Below are positions 1-17,399 of a stretch of DNA of 64,000 nt, piece after piece. The translations under genes and the position numbers were made by a program. The DNA comes from Xiphias gladius (lineage: Eukaryota; Chordata; Actinopteri; Istiophoriformes; Xiphiidae): contig NC_053414.1 of the NCBI RefSeq assembly GCF_016859285.1, forward strand, positions 4,857,517 to 4,921,516, read 5' to 3'. How positions within the stretch are numbered: position 1 is the first letter of the stretch; every line of letters begins with the position of its first letter. The notes under the pieces were generated by a model. The model was not told where the DNA came from and did no database searches. It saw only the letters and a program-made list of their open reading frames with translations.

Positions 1-71
1 AGATTTCTTTCTCCAAATAAAAAGTCTTCTATGGGACCAGGCCAGCTGCTCGTCAGTTTTTCAGTTGATGC

Positions 72-72
<1 letters not shown>

Positions 73-115
<43 letters not shown>

Positions 116-122
116 GTGTGTG
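73..122. repeat. (TG)n microsatellite
   Basis: About 50 bp of nearly uninterrupted TG/GT. Confidence 0.95.
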
Positions 123-229
123 CAGGATCGCTCAGTGCTGCTGTTGTTGAACCGCAGCAGTTCCTGACAGTAGTTTATGTCTGGACTGCCGGTTATCAAA
201 AACTTAGCATGTACTGAAAGTTGGCACTT

Positions 230-660
230 ACTGTTTTAGTACTTTTGACATTATTTGATCAGAAATTCCCTGATTTAAGTAAAAAATGTAAGTAACAAGT
301 AATTAGGTAATTAATAACAATCCTACAGTTGTGCGGTTGTTTGTGTTAAGCAGCTTTTACTTACTCAAGTAAGAGGAACTCCACAATGTGTTACTGTTAC
401 TGCATTCAACATTACACTTAAACACTTACCACTGTTTGGTAATTATGAACTATTTTACATACATCTGCGTAGCTACGTCCATCACAATTTATCACACTTT
501 ATGAGCTGACCTGATGTTTTGCATGCAAAATACCAACAGAGTAACTAGTAACTGTAGATAGTCAGATAAATGCGGTGATGTGAAAACTGGTGAAGAAGTA
601 AAAGTATAGAGTAGCATAAAAACTACCCAAGTAAAGTACCTCAGAATATTACTTCACCGC
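230..660. repeat. Dispersed teleost repeat, 'AAGTA'-rich type
   Basis: Recurring AAGTAA/AAGTAAA words, with the ending 'GTAAAAGTATAGAGTAGCATAAAA...CAAGTAAAGTACCTCA', resemble a dispersed element I remember from many fish genomes. No gene is seen here. Confidence 0.5.
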
Positions 661-746
661 AGGACCTGCCTGTACTTTTGTGGAAGCATTTTGTTCGTAC
701 TGAGACAAGTAAGGAATCCAAATAAGTTTAGTTTTTTTTGCAGTGA

Positions 747-1075
747 AGCTGCAGCCGAAACGATTCGTCGATTAATCGACTAGTCAGTCACCTTAAACTT
801 GAGCATCAACGATTTTGATAATCGACAAGTGAATTTAAGTAGCTTTTAAGCAAAAAAAAAAAAAAACTTCACTGCTCACAGCTTCTCAAATGTGACCGGA
901 TGAATGAACGCTGCCTTTCTTAGTCTTCTACGGCAGGAATCTGAATATCTTTGGTTTTTAGTTCGTTAGTCAGACAAAACAAGCATTTTAAATATGTCAG
1001 CAGAGATTGCGATGCACATTTTTCACTATTTTTCGACAAAGATTAATCAAGAAAATATTTGGCCTATTCACTATT
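747..1075. repeat. Interspersed repeat with GATTAATCGA-type ends (copy 1)
   Basis: Begins AGCTGCAGCCGAAACGATT, with ATTAATCGAC just inside, and has the internal block CAGCTTCTCAAATGTGA, shared with other copies in this window near 31.3, 44.4, 45.6 and 57.4 kb. The ends look like a small non-autonomous DNA transposon. Confidence 0.6.
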
Positions 1076-1276
1076 GAATAGGTTCAGCGTAATGATGGCA
1101 GTTGCATTAAAGTTTTTGAATGATAAAGCCCTGGTTAAAAAAAAAAGGTGTTTTTTTTTGTTGGTTTTTTAAATCTTTTTTTTCTTCATTTTTATTCGCC
1201 ATTATCAGGGCCTTTTAAAAAGCTGCTAAATTCTTGTACGTTCTCTCAAATGTGAGAAATAACTTCCCTTCATTCC

Positions 1277-1476
1277 TCAAATTGATTGATGCTTGAATGC
1301 TTTTTCTGCCACTGCAGCAATACTGTAGTTTCTTTGTCTGTATTCATCACTCAACACAAAAGTCCTCTTGGGTGTTCGCTTATCTCTGCCCTTTCTCAAA
1401 ATCCCAACAAATTTATCAGGAGGACCATATAAAAGCTGTATTTTCTTGAAGGCCCATAGATAATCTTTTTTTTTTT
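1277..1476 (-). CDS. Unidentified Lys/Arg-rich reading frame, possible terminal exon
   Basis: A minus-strand frame is open from about 1552 down to a stop at 1277-1279. A plausible 3' splice site (AGCTGCAG) ends at 1477, which would leave a 200-nt last exon. The predicted peptide is basic and mixed (motifs KKIQLLYGPPDKF and KRTFVLSDEYRQRNYS) and does not look like low-complexity translation. I do not recognise it. It could be the final exon of a gene whose body lies left of the window, a piece of a mobile element, or chance. It lies just after an interspersed repeat, which favours a mobile origin. Confidence 0.25.
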
Positions 1477-1479
1477 CTG

Positions 1480-2340
1480 CAGCTCGAGCCTTTGAAGGTC
1501 TGACTGGTCGTGGCTGAACTCTGGCCAGAAGGCATCTGCTACTCAGCAACATCTGTTCCTGTTACTCTCTTTCTCCCAGCATGCCGAGGGACACTCGGGC
1601 TCTCCCAAGGGTGGCCTTTTGTGTGCCCCATTGTCAATTCCATCATTGTCTGCTGAAGTCTGTTCCCATAATGCCACAGGGTTATAAACCCCACCAGAGG
1701 CCAACTCCACCGAGCTGATGATTTACAGTTATTTGTGTCTAAACACAATCAACGTCTTTGTGGGGCAATTGAGAAAGAAAACTGAGGGGAATTTAAAGAG
1801 GTGATAGTGAGTCACAGTAAAACGTCGATGCAGAAGTTTTAAGTTTGCTCTTTCTTTTATACGGGACGATTGGTCCCGCTCAGATATGACTTTACTGCCG
1901 TGAAAGGAAAAAAAAAAGCTTTGGTCGCTTTATTTTATTAGTAGTAGGAAAAGCCACTGAAAACATGTCTGGTGGAAACAGGAAGGGTGGAAAACCAAAA
2001 CCCAAAGTGCTTGGATGTCCAGTAGGCGTTACTCTACATTGATCTGGATTTTAGAGCCATGAATTACCTGACTCGTTCTTTAGGAGGAGAAAAAGGAGTG
2101 GTAAATCTAGCGTAGGGACATTGTCTTTTATGAATAGGCCCCCTCTCCCGTCTCCAGGGAGACACTTTCAACTTCTGGCAGTAGCCAACAGTGTCGGCAT
2201 AGAAAAGCCCACTATGGGGTCGCCAGGGGAAGACAACAGATGTTACTGATTAACTTTGCTCACAGACCCCTAAAGAAGTGTTTTTCAGAGCACTTGCAGA
2301 TGGACAAAACAAAAGTTGGACGCAATTAAAATTTCACGTT
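1480..2340. other. Non-coding, no identified feature
   Basis: Between the unidentified frame and the deltaD 3' UTR. Open frames are short and without codon structure I can recognise. I see no RNA gene or clear repeat. Confidence 0.4.
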
Positions 2341-3349
2341 TAGCAATATTTATTTGGAAAAATAGTCTTGGCTAATTCCTTCATTCAAAAATGGTAAAGG
2401 AGACAGTAACATAACAATTTGTACAGTACAATCCCTCTTAAATAACATTTTTCTTAAAAAAAAAAAAAGTCCCATTGACCTGAAGTGCCTTTGCAAATAT
2501 CATCATTAAAAAAGCAACTTAAATAATCATAACAAACATCACAAATATACACAACAAAATAAAAATAACACAAAATCATTAAATTAACTTAAATTAAATC
2601 ATAATTTTAAATCATAACTTTTTTCTTGTTTTTTTTTCTTTATTTTACAAAAGGACAATCTGTATCAAAAAGCAACTTTTTTTTCTTTTTCTTTTTTTTT
2701 TTTTAAAATCAAGACAAATTTTTGTGTTGTCCCAAAAAAGCAACCAAAAAAAAAAAAAAAAGAACAATACTATGTCATAAATGGTTTGAGGGCTTAGGGA
2801 AGAAAACGCACTTCAGTTAACACAGTGATCAAGTATACATACAGTCTTCACAGGTGTAGTGATGGGTGCACAGCCCATGTGAACAGCCTCGTGAAGAACA
2901 GGCCAGTATGGCCAAACATCCACCGTTTGATGCAGTTCCTGCGCTCAGCAACGGCGTGTGGGTTAGAGAAAAGGCCCGGGTGCAAATGTTGCAAAAAACA
3001 AAAATCGTAAGCATCGCGCGCTGTCGCCGCGTGACGGCGAAACCTAACGTTTTATTTCTACGCCCACTCCCCCGACAAGAGGCAGAACAGAAAGCTAAGT
3101 GGCAGTTTACTATTTAACCGCAAACGTCTTATTTTTATTTAACCCCGCCAGTTCCTATCCCACAGGCCGCCGCTGCCTGCGCTTAGTTTCCAGTAGAGAA
3201 CCAGCTCACTCTGAATATCAGTTAAACGTCTCAGTATCAGCAGCAGTCTCAAGGCGGGACACCTCCCCCTAAGGTTAGAGCAGCATCTGAAGGAGTATAA
3301 AAACTCTCCCATAGAGCAAATGAGCAACGGGCAGCCCGTCGGTGGCTCG
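2340..3349 (-). other. Probable deltaD 3' UTR, AT-rich
   Basis: The stretch after the deltaD stop codon has no supported gene. On the minus strand there is an AATAAA at 3134-3139, about 210 nt past the stop, and another at 2349-2354, so short and long 3' ends are both possible. The distal part (2340-2830) is rich in A and T runs, the kind of sequence that often marks unstable messages. Extent is inferred from the signals only. Confidence 0.5.
3134..3139 (-). promoter_or_regulatory. Candidate proximal polyadenylation signal of deltaD
   Basis: AATAAA on the minus strand, in TTAAATAAAAATAAG context, about 210 nt downstream of the deltaD stop codon. A second AATAAA lies at 2349-2354. Which is used cannot be decided from sequence. 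Confidence 0.4.
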
Positions 3350-8593
<5,244 letters not shown>

Positions 8594-9160
8594 ATTAAAT
8601 AAATACATCATAAATAATAAATAAATAAAGTAAAAAGTCTCGGGGCTCGGCGGGTCCTCAGGGTGCCTCCTCCGGTTCAGACCCTCTGAGGAAGATGCAT
8701 TGAGCACGTTTCTGTCGCCTCACGGGGTTTTCTCATCAACTGCTGCCGCTGTCAGCCGCGCCGCTCTCATTCATGTCCCGAGGAGCCCCCCCCCAAAAAA
8801 ACAGCCAAAAAACAAAACAAAAAAAAAAACGGATAAATCCCAAACCTTAAAAAAAAAAAAAAAAAGATCACAAAACAAACTTGTGAACTTGTGCGTGGTG
8901 GGGAAATTTCAAAACAGAGAAGTCCTCCAGTTCCGTTATAAAGCGTTAATCCAGTGCGTCAAGAGGGAAGAAAAACTGACGGGTCCTTGTTGTTTGCTCA
9001 GAAAGTGACAAATAATTTTAGGAAGTGACTCTCTGTGTGAAGGTCTTGGTCTAACCCAAGGACGGATTTGTCACTGGTCCAACATGCTTCCTTCCACCTC
9101 CCAATGTCTTTCCTCGCTGCGAACTGCGCGTCTGTCTCCAGCCAAGGCCGCCTGCAGCCT

Positions 9161-9203
9161 GTTATATACGGCCTGACACATGCTATGGTAATAACATGCA
9201 AAT
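9161..9203 (-). promoter_or_regulatory. deltaD core promoter: TATA box plus octamer
   Basis: On the minus strand a TATATAAC motif (about 9161-9170) is preceded some 30 bp upstream by an octamer: ATGCAAAT at 9196-9203 on the plus strand, read as ATTTGCAT in the gene's direction. A start site 25-30 bp downstream would be near 9135 and give a 5' UTR of about 540 nt. Octamers bind POU factors, and POU/proneural control of Delta genes is established in vertebrates. Use as the promoter is inferred. Confidence 0.55.
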
Positions 9204-10777
9204 GGACCCCCTCCTCCCCGACTTCACCTCCCAATCTGGCCCGGCTCTCCACAATGGGGTCCCATGCAAGTGCCCCGGCAGCCTCGGCGGCGCGGCGCGG
9301 CGCGGCGCACGCGGCGTTGACGCGCAGCCTTAGCAGCCCGCCTGAGCCCGAGACGGACACGAGTGAAAGTATCTCGGGGCAAAACAGCGAGGGCGTGAAA
9401 CTTGGAAGGAAAGTTGGGTGATAACGTTCATTCCCCGAGTGTCCATAGCGGCATCTTTCCCATCGGGGCCACGAAATTCACAGGTTAAAGGGGAGCATTA
9501 TGTCGGGGGGGGGGGGGGATTAAGATTCACAGGATTTAGAGGAAGTGAAAAAGACTTTTTGTTGACCGCCGTGATCGTCTGGTGATCTCAGCCCCCCCCC
9601 TAAAAGAAAAAATGTTCAGCGTGTGATTAAAGTGTTTCGGTCAAATGCGGAACTCGGCTAAACTCTGGAGTCGGAGCCAGAAAAACCCCCAAAACCAACA
9701 ACCCCACGAACGCGGCGCTGAAAGCAGCAGGCGAGGAGCTGTGAACATCCTACAGATGCCAGCTCTCCTCCGGGCATGCGGGAGCCGGGGACATGTGGCT
9801 GGATTGATCCCTCCAGCTGTTGCCTCGCTGGACAAACTTCTTTGTTTTTTTCGGAGTCTTAAGATGTTTTGGGTCAAGTGCCAAAAACACAGTGTGAAGT
9901 TGATTCAAAAATCTCAACCCCCCCCAAAAAGAAAGAGAGAGAGAGAGAGAAAAGTTTCTTGCTCTAACCCTGACTCAGTTAATTGTTTACACCCCTTCCT
10001 CCTCCTCCTCCTCCTCCTCCTCCCTCTCTTCATCCCTCTTTCCTCCTGCGCACACACACCCTCGAAATTTCGGTATTTGCGGCTGTGGGAAGAATTTGAC
10101 GCTTTGAATCGAGTGAAAAGACCAAAGAAAACATTCCTTGGCAGCGCAGCGCGGCGAGGCGGACGACTTGAGGGGCCGGACTCCGGCTCGGTCCCTCTCG
10201 CGCTCCCCTTCTTCTCGTCCTCTGGGCTCCGATTTAAAAACAAAAAAACAGAGAAAAGAAAGGAAAAGAAACGCGCGTGTGCGTGTATGTAGACGTGTGT
10301 GTGTGTAGGTAAGTGCGGGGGGGGGGCGTGCGCGCACCGGAGTCGCTCGCGTGGCCAACATGAAGGGCAACTTTTGTTATTGTGTGTGTGGTGAAGGAAT
10401 AAGTTTGCGCCCCCCCCCCCCCCGCCACCACCACCAAAACCACCATCACACACACACACACACGCACCCCTCACCCCCCCTTCCTCAGCTGTATGGTAAT
10501 TCGTCCAGCACCTGCTCTCCCCTCAATAACAGCGTGCGCGCGCCTCCCTTGGCTGAGCGCGCGCCCACACGTCCCATACACAATACACTCTCTCTCTCTC
10601 TCTCTGCCCTCCTTCCACACACACACACGCACACACTAACGCGCGTACACACTTTTCACTTTACATGAAACAAACGTAACCGGACAAATGTCGCATATTT
10701 GCGTTTTCTTCTTCTCTTCTTTAAATGTTGACCAAATTCTAAGCAGCAAAAAATGCTCGGGCCATTATTTGAGTCTT

Positions 10778-10827
<50 letters not shown>

Positions 10828-11950
10828 GATAAGGAGCGGGACGTGGGGGCTGTTTCTTAATTAGGTCGTTCATTAGGCCAGAAGTCTCTTTTTTTTTTTC
10901 CTCCCGCACTACGGCGACCTACGGCAACCGTGCGCGTCCATTGCGTCACGTGGCTCCGCTCGGACGTGCACGTCACGGCTGGCGTTTTTCCGGGCGTCCC
11001 TCCGGTGTCCGTTACCTGCTGCTGGGATCCGCCCTCCACACCGCGGCTGTCAGAGGAGGCGTCCCCCCCCCACCCCAACCCCCTTACCCCCCCACCCCAA
11101 AGCAGGGTGACGTGCTTTCCCTTTCTCATCCAAATTGCCTTCATAAGTCACATAACGTGGTTGGTGCGTCCGCAGTTACTTATTACCCCCTAATCAATGG
11201 CAGAAACGACCACACTAGGCCCTCCCCCCCTCCATTAATAAACCTGTCCGCCCCCCCCCCCTTCACACCGGGACGGTTCTCACACCGGACCCCGGCTGGA
11301 CCGTGACCGTCCCAATTCACCTGCGACTGAGACCAGAAATCCAACGAGAGTTCTCGCTCACAGAAAACAGAGGCTTGTTTGGTCTGTGGTGGTGGGGGTG
11401 TGTGTGGGTGGGGGGGGGGGGGGGGGTAAAATAATCCACGTTGACCGAATGTCAGCCGTAGATACTGCGAAGGTGAAGTCACGAGGAGATGCAGCCTCAC
11501 CGTCTGGTGGCTCGAGCTACATCAGTTCTGAAAACTGGAATAAAAACTGGGCACAAAGGGGGGGGGGGACTAAAAGTAACCCCCCCTTGCCAGTAGTCTG
11601 GTGAAACTACCACACGGGCAGGCCCCGTCTAACAGTCACTACCTGTGGGAGGCTCGGCCGGAAATGCTTCTGAACCTGGAGCCAGAGACAGAATCCGCGG
11701 CCCGAAGTGATCTGAGAGGAACCGGCCATCGAGCTGGGCCAAAACCTGAACCCGGGAGGCTCAGCCGGCGACCCCGCCCGCCCCGGACCCAGGTGTCCCT
11801 GTCACTTTCTGTCCCCCTTCTCTCTCCGGGCCACGACGCCGCTGGCTGAGCTCCGACTGTTTAACTAAAGTGCTACTGTAGGGGGCTGCTGTAGTTTAAC
11901 TCCTGCCCACCAGTAGCTGCGCCAAACAAAAAAGGGTGACTCGGGGTCTG
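9204..11950. other. deltaD upstream region: low complexity, CpG-containing, no gene
   Basis: No supported gene. It contains poly-G/C runs (for example 9508-9518, 10411-10424, 11247-11258, 11410-11426), a (CTC)n tract at about 9999-10023 and a (GT)n tract at 10781-10824. E-boxes include CAGCTG at about 9815 and about 10487, followed by CACCTG. Scattered motifs are compatible with deltaD upstream control, but nothing decisive is seen. The long frames here translate simple repeats. Confidence 0.5.
10781..10824. repeat. (GT)n microsatellite
   Basis: 44 bp of GT upstream of deltaD. Confidence 0.95.
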
Positions 11951-12000
11951 ACTATTCATCCATTCTCTGCGCTTTAATTTCCATTGATTGTGAATGCAGG
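11930..12000. promoter_or_regulatory. Candidate conserved noncoding element
   Basis: AT-balanced, non-repetitive block (TATTCATCCATTCTCTGCGC, then CTTTAATTTCCATTGATTGT), flanked by low-complexity DNA. It contains TAAT and CATTGAT-type motifs. Suggested only by sequence texture. Confidence 0.25.
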
Positions 12001-13079
12001 AGGGAGGGAGGGAGGAAGGGGGTCTTCAGTGAAGGACCACGACACGCCTTCAGACGCGGACAGACCCTTACAAGCCATCTGCCACTAACTAACCCCCCCC
12101 TCCTCTTCCACATCCAGAAAACGACGTTTATTTCCCTCCCTCCCTCCTTCCCTCCTCCGGCCCGAAGCGCACGTCTCTACGCGCCCCTGTCCACCGGGCT
12201 CCGTCTACACTCAACTGGAAGCATGTTAAAGGACCTGTAACGGTATGGGCCCTCCGGGGCCATATGGCGAGGGGGAAGCCAGGAGGGTGTTTTTTTTTTT
12301 TGGTCCCAGAAGAGGAGACACCACATGGTCACTCGTGGGAACGTAAACACGGCGCGCATCACACGATATCGATCATATGAAGCGGCGATTGGGGAGGGAG
12401 GGGGGGGCGGAGGGGGGGTCGGCGGGGGTGCTACTGTGTGATGATCAATTGATTTCTTTTTTCTTTTACTCTCTTTTACTCAGAAAATATCGACGCGTCT
12501 CCACCCGGAGTGAAAGCCTCCAACGCCCGTCGATGCGCAATGTGTCGAGCCCATGACGGGGGGGGCCGGGGTTGCGGGTTCCAATCCCTGAGCGATGCAG
12601 GAGGGAAAAGGCAGCAGTCCAACGCCGCCAGGGTTGGGTGGAGTGGACAGGGGGAGGAGGAGGAGGAGGAGAGGGTGTCCTAAAGAGGCCACCCGTGCTA
12701 AAATGTAGGCCGCTCCAAGCCTGAAGGAAATGGCACGTTTTGAATCAGCACTTTCTCAGGGGAGAGAGAGGCTTTAACGCGCGTCTCCCCCGAGGACTCG
12801 CCGATGTTTCCACACAGAAACCTGTTTTCGGCGTGATGAGAGATAACCGTAGGAAGCACGTGGTGACCTAAAATTGAGCCCGTGCGTCTCAATAAGGAGT
12901 CGGTGGCTCCGCGGCACAAAGTGTCAGGTTAGAACCCGAGCGGACGGGACTTATTGTCGCTCTTCAATCGCGTTATTGAAATGTTCAACTAAACCTCCCC
13001 GTGATTTGAGACCGGACCCGGACCCGTCTCTCCCTGTGCGCCTCGCCTGTTTTACCTGCTGAAGCAGAGATCGACAGAC

Positions 13080-13320
13080 CCCTTTGTGTCCAGATCAGAT
13101 TACTGTGGCCAGCTGCTGGGAGAGGGGGCCACAGGCCAGATCCGCGGCTCCCCAGGGCTCTTCTGGGTTTCCGCGAGGCTCCCCACGGCTTCCCACGGCT
13201 CCTCGAGGCTCCCGGTCCAGGCTGCCGTCTCATTTGCATACGCTGCTGTTACTGGAGACGTGCTGGGCTTAAGTTTATGGGAAGAGTGCCGCAGTAATTA
13301 CGTGGGGGGCCCAGAGACGC
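13080..13320. promoter_or_regulatory. Candidate regulatory block with octamer and homeodomain sites
   Basis: Contains CAGCTG near 13113, a perfect octamer ATTTGCAT at 13232-13239 and TAATTA at 13295-13300, before a GT-rich tract. It lies between deltaD and rhou. Function is inferred. Confidence 0.3.
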
Positions 13321-14810
13321 GCCTGCAAGTGTGTGTGTGTGTGTTTGCGTCCTAAGTGTGTGTGTGAGAAGGGAGGGGGTGGTGTGTGTGTGTGTGTGTG
13401 TGCGCGTGTGCATGCGGGGACACATGGGACCTAAGGGGAGGGGAGCTGAACGTGGCCGGTCGCGTGCCAATGTTTATGAAAACGCATCTGCCGCGCACCC
13501 CGGGGTGACGCACCACAACACACGCGGGGTCCCTATGAATAAAATCGATAATTCAACAACTGATACTGTTCGTTTACCCACAACAAATACTCATCAGCCT
13601 GTCATCGCCACAAAGAGCTGAAGGGTTAAACAAACACCGACGCAAGTTTATTGGGCTCTAAGGTTCTTATGGGGAGAAAGTATCACTGCGGTAAACTCTC
13701 TGTGGGCTGCCCAGGCCCCATCAACGTGGGACCATTGTGGTGATAATATATGGGATTTAAAAAGCAAACAAGGTCACTGGGAGGTCCGCGAGCATCAGAT
13801 GCCCGGAGTTTGTGCAAAGGTACCTTTTCAACCGGCCTAACATTTAGAAAAGGTGCCTTAAAATCTGTTGGGGCTGAGAAAAGGTCAATCATCACTTCGG
13901 TGCATGTGGAAACAAAAGTAGAGGTTTTACCGACGCACAGATCCAACCCACTAAAACCATACAACAATGAAAATCAGTCCTCCCGTCTTCTACCGAGGTC
14001 ACTGCCAGACACACACACATGCCACGCGCATGTGAGATCCTGGAACGCGTCACCGGCCGCTGATCTGCCGCCAAAACCTTCCACTCTCCCGATCTCAGGT
14101 TTTCCGTCGGATGTTGGGACCTGGCCGCAGAGATTTTCGATCCAGTTCAGCCGCAACGGCGTCAGCGAGGTCCCACACTAAGGCAGGGCGATGGGGCCAG
14201 CCGGGCCCCAATTTGCCCGAAGCCCAAGGTGACGTCCTCACATTCCTTGTTTGGTTTGACCAGAAAGTTCGAAACCCACAGATATTTCGATTCGTGGCAA
14301 ACCGTTTGGCCTTTTTGCTCGAGACATGACTTGAGACGACTTGAGTCGGGATGCGACTGCGGTCGGGGCTGTCTGTGCAAGTTCTTCCACACCAAACCAG
14401 GAGAAAACCATTTTCCTTGTGAACCCGGCTTCGTGCCTTCATGCCATTTTGAACCAAACAGGACCCACAAAAACCCATGCCCCAAATTTGGAAGTACACT
14501 GTCCACTAAAACATTATTGTATTCAGTAGCAGTAAGCGGCAGCCAGGCCCAAGCCATTCGAACAGCCCCAGGCTACATTACTCTGGGCCATATAGTGGAG
14601 GAAAAAACAAAACACGTGGCTGATTTGAGGTTTTTTTGGATCCGGAAGAGGTGCAACACACCAACTCACTCTTAACTCCACTCCAATTTTGTTCCATCTA
14701 AGCTTAATAACCAGTGTGAATGATGAGAGAGAAAATGGAGGAAGTCCAGTCCACCCCCTCCCCTCCCCTCTCTCCCTCTCTCCCTCTCTAACTCTCCCTC
14801 TCTCTGTATC
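13321..14810. other. Non-coding with decayed repeat fragment
   Basis: No gene seen. GT-rich DNA lies at 13328-13405. At about 14217-14300, 'AAGCCCAAGGTGACGTCCTC' followed by ACAGATATTTCGATT resembles the middle of the GATTAATCG-ended repeat family found elsewhere in this window, heavily decayed. A CT-rich tract lies at about 14755-14810. Confidence 0.4.
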
Positions 14811-14819
14811 TCTACAACC

Positions 14820-15110
14820 ATGAGCATCTGCCCAGAAATGAACAGATGTAGGCACCTGCGTTTGTGGGCCCACATATGCGCACGTCCCCCTCCCAAAAAA
14901 ACCCCCCTTTCAACCTTCCATGGGACCCGGAGCACACCACAATGGGGAGAGATCAGGGATGCAGTAACCAAATACTGCCTATCCCCCCAGGACACTTGCT
15001 CTGTTAGAGGCATTGTCACCAGTTATATCAAGTGGCTGCACCAAACAATCTGCTGTATGACTGCTCATTTGAGACATAACATAATTCAGAGGGACAGAGG
15101 AGGGAGGGGG
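14820..15110. promoter_or_regulatory. Candidate conserved noncoding element with clustered E-boxes and SOX motifs
   Basis: Within 60 bp from 14820 there are CATCTG, CAGATG, CACCTG and CATATG E-boxes. From about 14990 a non-repetitive block carries GCATTGTCACC and AAACAATC, both SOX-like, and ATAATT. Flanks are simple repeats. Suggested enhancer only. Confidence 0.3.
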
Positions 15111-17370
15111 GGGGGCTGTACAGAGGTGGCTGCCTGGATAATTTCTATGGCTCCGATATGAAGTGGTGGGTCTTTTAAACAAGTGGGCTAAGGTTTTCTT
15201 GCAGTTGGGGTTCGATTGAATTGAATCCAGCCTTGGGATAAGTGGCCGTTGGGCTTGTTTGGAGTGCCCGGGGGGGTGGGGGGGGTAGGGGGGTGGAGGG
15301 GGTGGCAGGTGCTAGCTGGGCTAGGAGGATGAAAGAGAGGCTTGTCGGAGCAGGGTGGGTACAAGACCAGGTTACACATAAAAAGCCTTGTTTTTGTTCG
15401 AGAAAAGTGGTCCAATAGCCCACTGGTAGAGCAGCGGTGGATAATGGCGCCATAATAGTCCCCTGTCCCTATCTCTCAGCTGCCACTGGACGACAGAGGA
15501 TCCGCACGCACCTGTTGTCGTCCCCCTATTGTGTCCGGCTAGCGATAGCGTGCTACACCTCAGGAATGCTCCCCGTCCAGAGGCCTGCCCGATCGTCCCT
15601 GGAGAGAGCTTAGCCACGGTGGGATGAGGGGAGGGTGTCAGGAGTGTGTATGGAGGAGCTGGGGGTGGGGGGTGGGGGGCACGAGAACCAGCAGGGAAGC
15701 TTTAGAGGACAAGGCAAGGAGAAGGAGGGGAGGTGGAGGTGGGAGGAAAGGGAGGGTGCGTTCCTCCAAAGCCAGTGTCCTCTCTCCTCCTCTCCAGGGG
15801 CCTGTCCAGAGAGCCCTGTCCTAAATCACTGGCCCCGGGGGAAGGCTCTCCATTGTGAGGAGATGGCCCCTGCAAGCTGGGCCGCCAGCTGCCGCTGCTG
15901 CAGCGTCATGCCCCCCCCCCCCATGCACACACACACACACACACACCTCCTCCCAGTATCCCCTCAACCTTCAGCACCATGACAATGCTCCCTGCGGCCA
16001 GGGCCACAGGCCAGCAGAGAGCATTAAAAAGGACTTGGAGGAGACTCTTGAGAAAGGCCACAGCAGAGCAACACGTTTTTTGGACCAACATTAATGATGA
16101 CAAACTCAGAGCAGGGTTACGGTGCACGACACGGTAACCCGGACGAACTCAGGCCAACCCCTCGGAGCGCTGAATGACCGAAAGAAAGTTCATAATTTCT
16201 GTGTGATGGTTTATAACTTACCACAGTTTGCAGTCGAGATTCAAAAGGACAAAAAAGCTTGACCGAAGATGCCGGATTTGAAGGTTCACTACGGTTCTTT
16301 GTGTTTACTTCAAAGATGAACAATCCCAGCTGCAGATTCCCTCTGAACTCCTCCAAGTCAAAGAGGGTTTAATCGTTTTCCTTTCACTTTGACGGCCAAA
16401 CTCTCAGCACTTCAAGATTGTTATTATCGTGTCCTATAAAATTCAGACTTCAACCTTTGGACGCAAACCTTAAAACTGCCACAGTTCCTCCTCTTTGAGC
16501 ATACCGGTCTTATCGAGACCAGTATCAGATTCGTGTTATTTAACTCTTCAACAACAACCACCCCCAACGGTTCAGGTGTATTCTCTGACGCGGACGGGCC
16601 GTTCTTTTTGAAAAGTGACCATAGCGACCAGGGAGACTAGGGTCTAACTTATGGACATACATACAGGAGGGTGACAATTGGTAGGAAAAAAAATTAACAC
16701 CAAGTGTCTTAGTACGGTACAGGACCTACAGAAAGCTTTGGGGCTCCTGGTCACAGATTCTCCAAGTCTCTGAGACTCTACCAGAGAGCTGAATCCCGTT
16801 CCCGTTCCGAAAGATATTCCCGTTTTAATGATGGCTGAGGTTAGGGGTTAGAGAAAGCGGTCTAACACATCAGTCCAATACAAGATCTGGGCCTGTCGAG
16901 AGCAAGCCTCTGTTTATGCTGTGTCCTCGTCCTGTGAGATTACCACGGGCAATACCAGTTTCTGACTCGTAGATAGCATTCACATCACAGCATCAAGTTC
17001 TAACTGTGACCGGGAAAGTCAGAGTTTTCCAAAGCTCCAACACAACTTGGCACTTGATAACACAGAGGTGCCCGAAAAATGCAAACAAACACGGACGCCT
17101 CGCGTTGAGCGGAGTTTAGTCATTCTAGGTAAATAAGCCCAACTGCAGTGGATGAAGAGCTGTATTGACCGCGGCACTGCATTGACCAACTCTGCGGTCA
17201 CACGGCCGCCTTGAGTTGTAAACGTCCGGATCTTCTCCCGGAAAGAAACCTGCACTCCCGAAAGAGCCGCATCGCCCCAAGGACGAGTAACAGAGGAAGG
17301 GGTCCCTGTCCCAGATCAGTGTCAGTTTGTGTATTTGAGGCAAAATGTTTCAGCTGCACCTGATGAGCTG
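15111..17370. other. Non-coding; G-rich tract, no gene
   Basis: No supported gene. A G-run tract at about 15268-15304 could form a G-quadruplex, and another purine-rich stretch lies at 15625-15760. A short (CA)n lies at 15925-15947. The remainder (15950-17370) is unique-looking DNA in which I see nothing specific. Confidence 0.4.
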
Positions 17371-17399
17371 TGCTGCCTCCCCAGACCTTTTTTTTTTTT

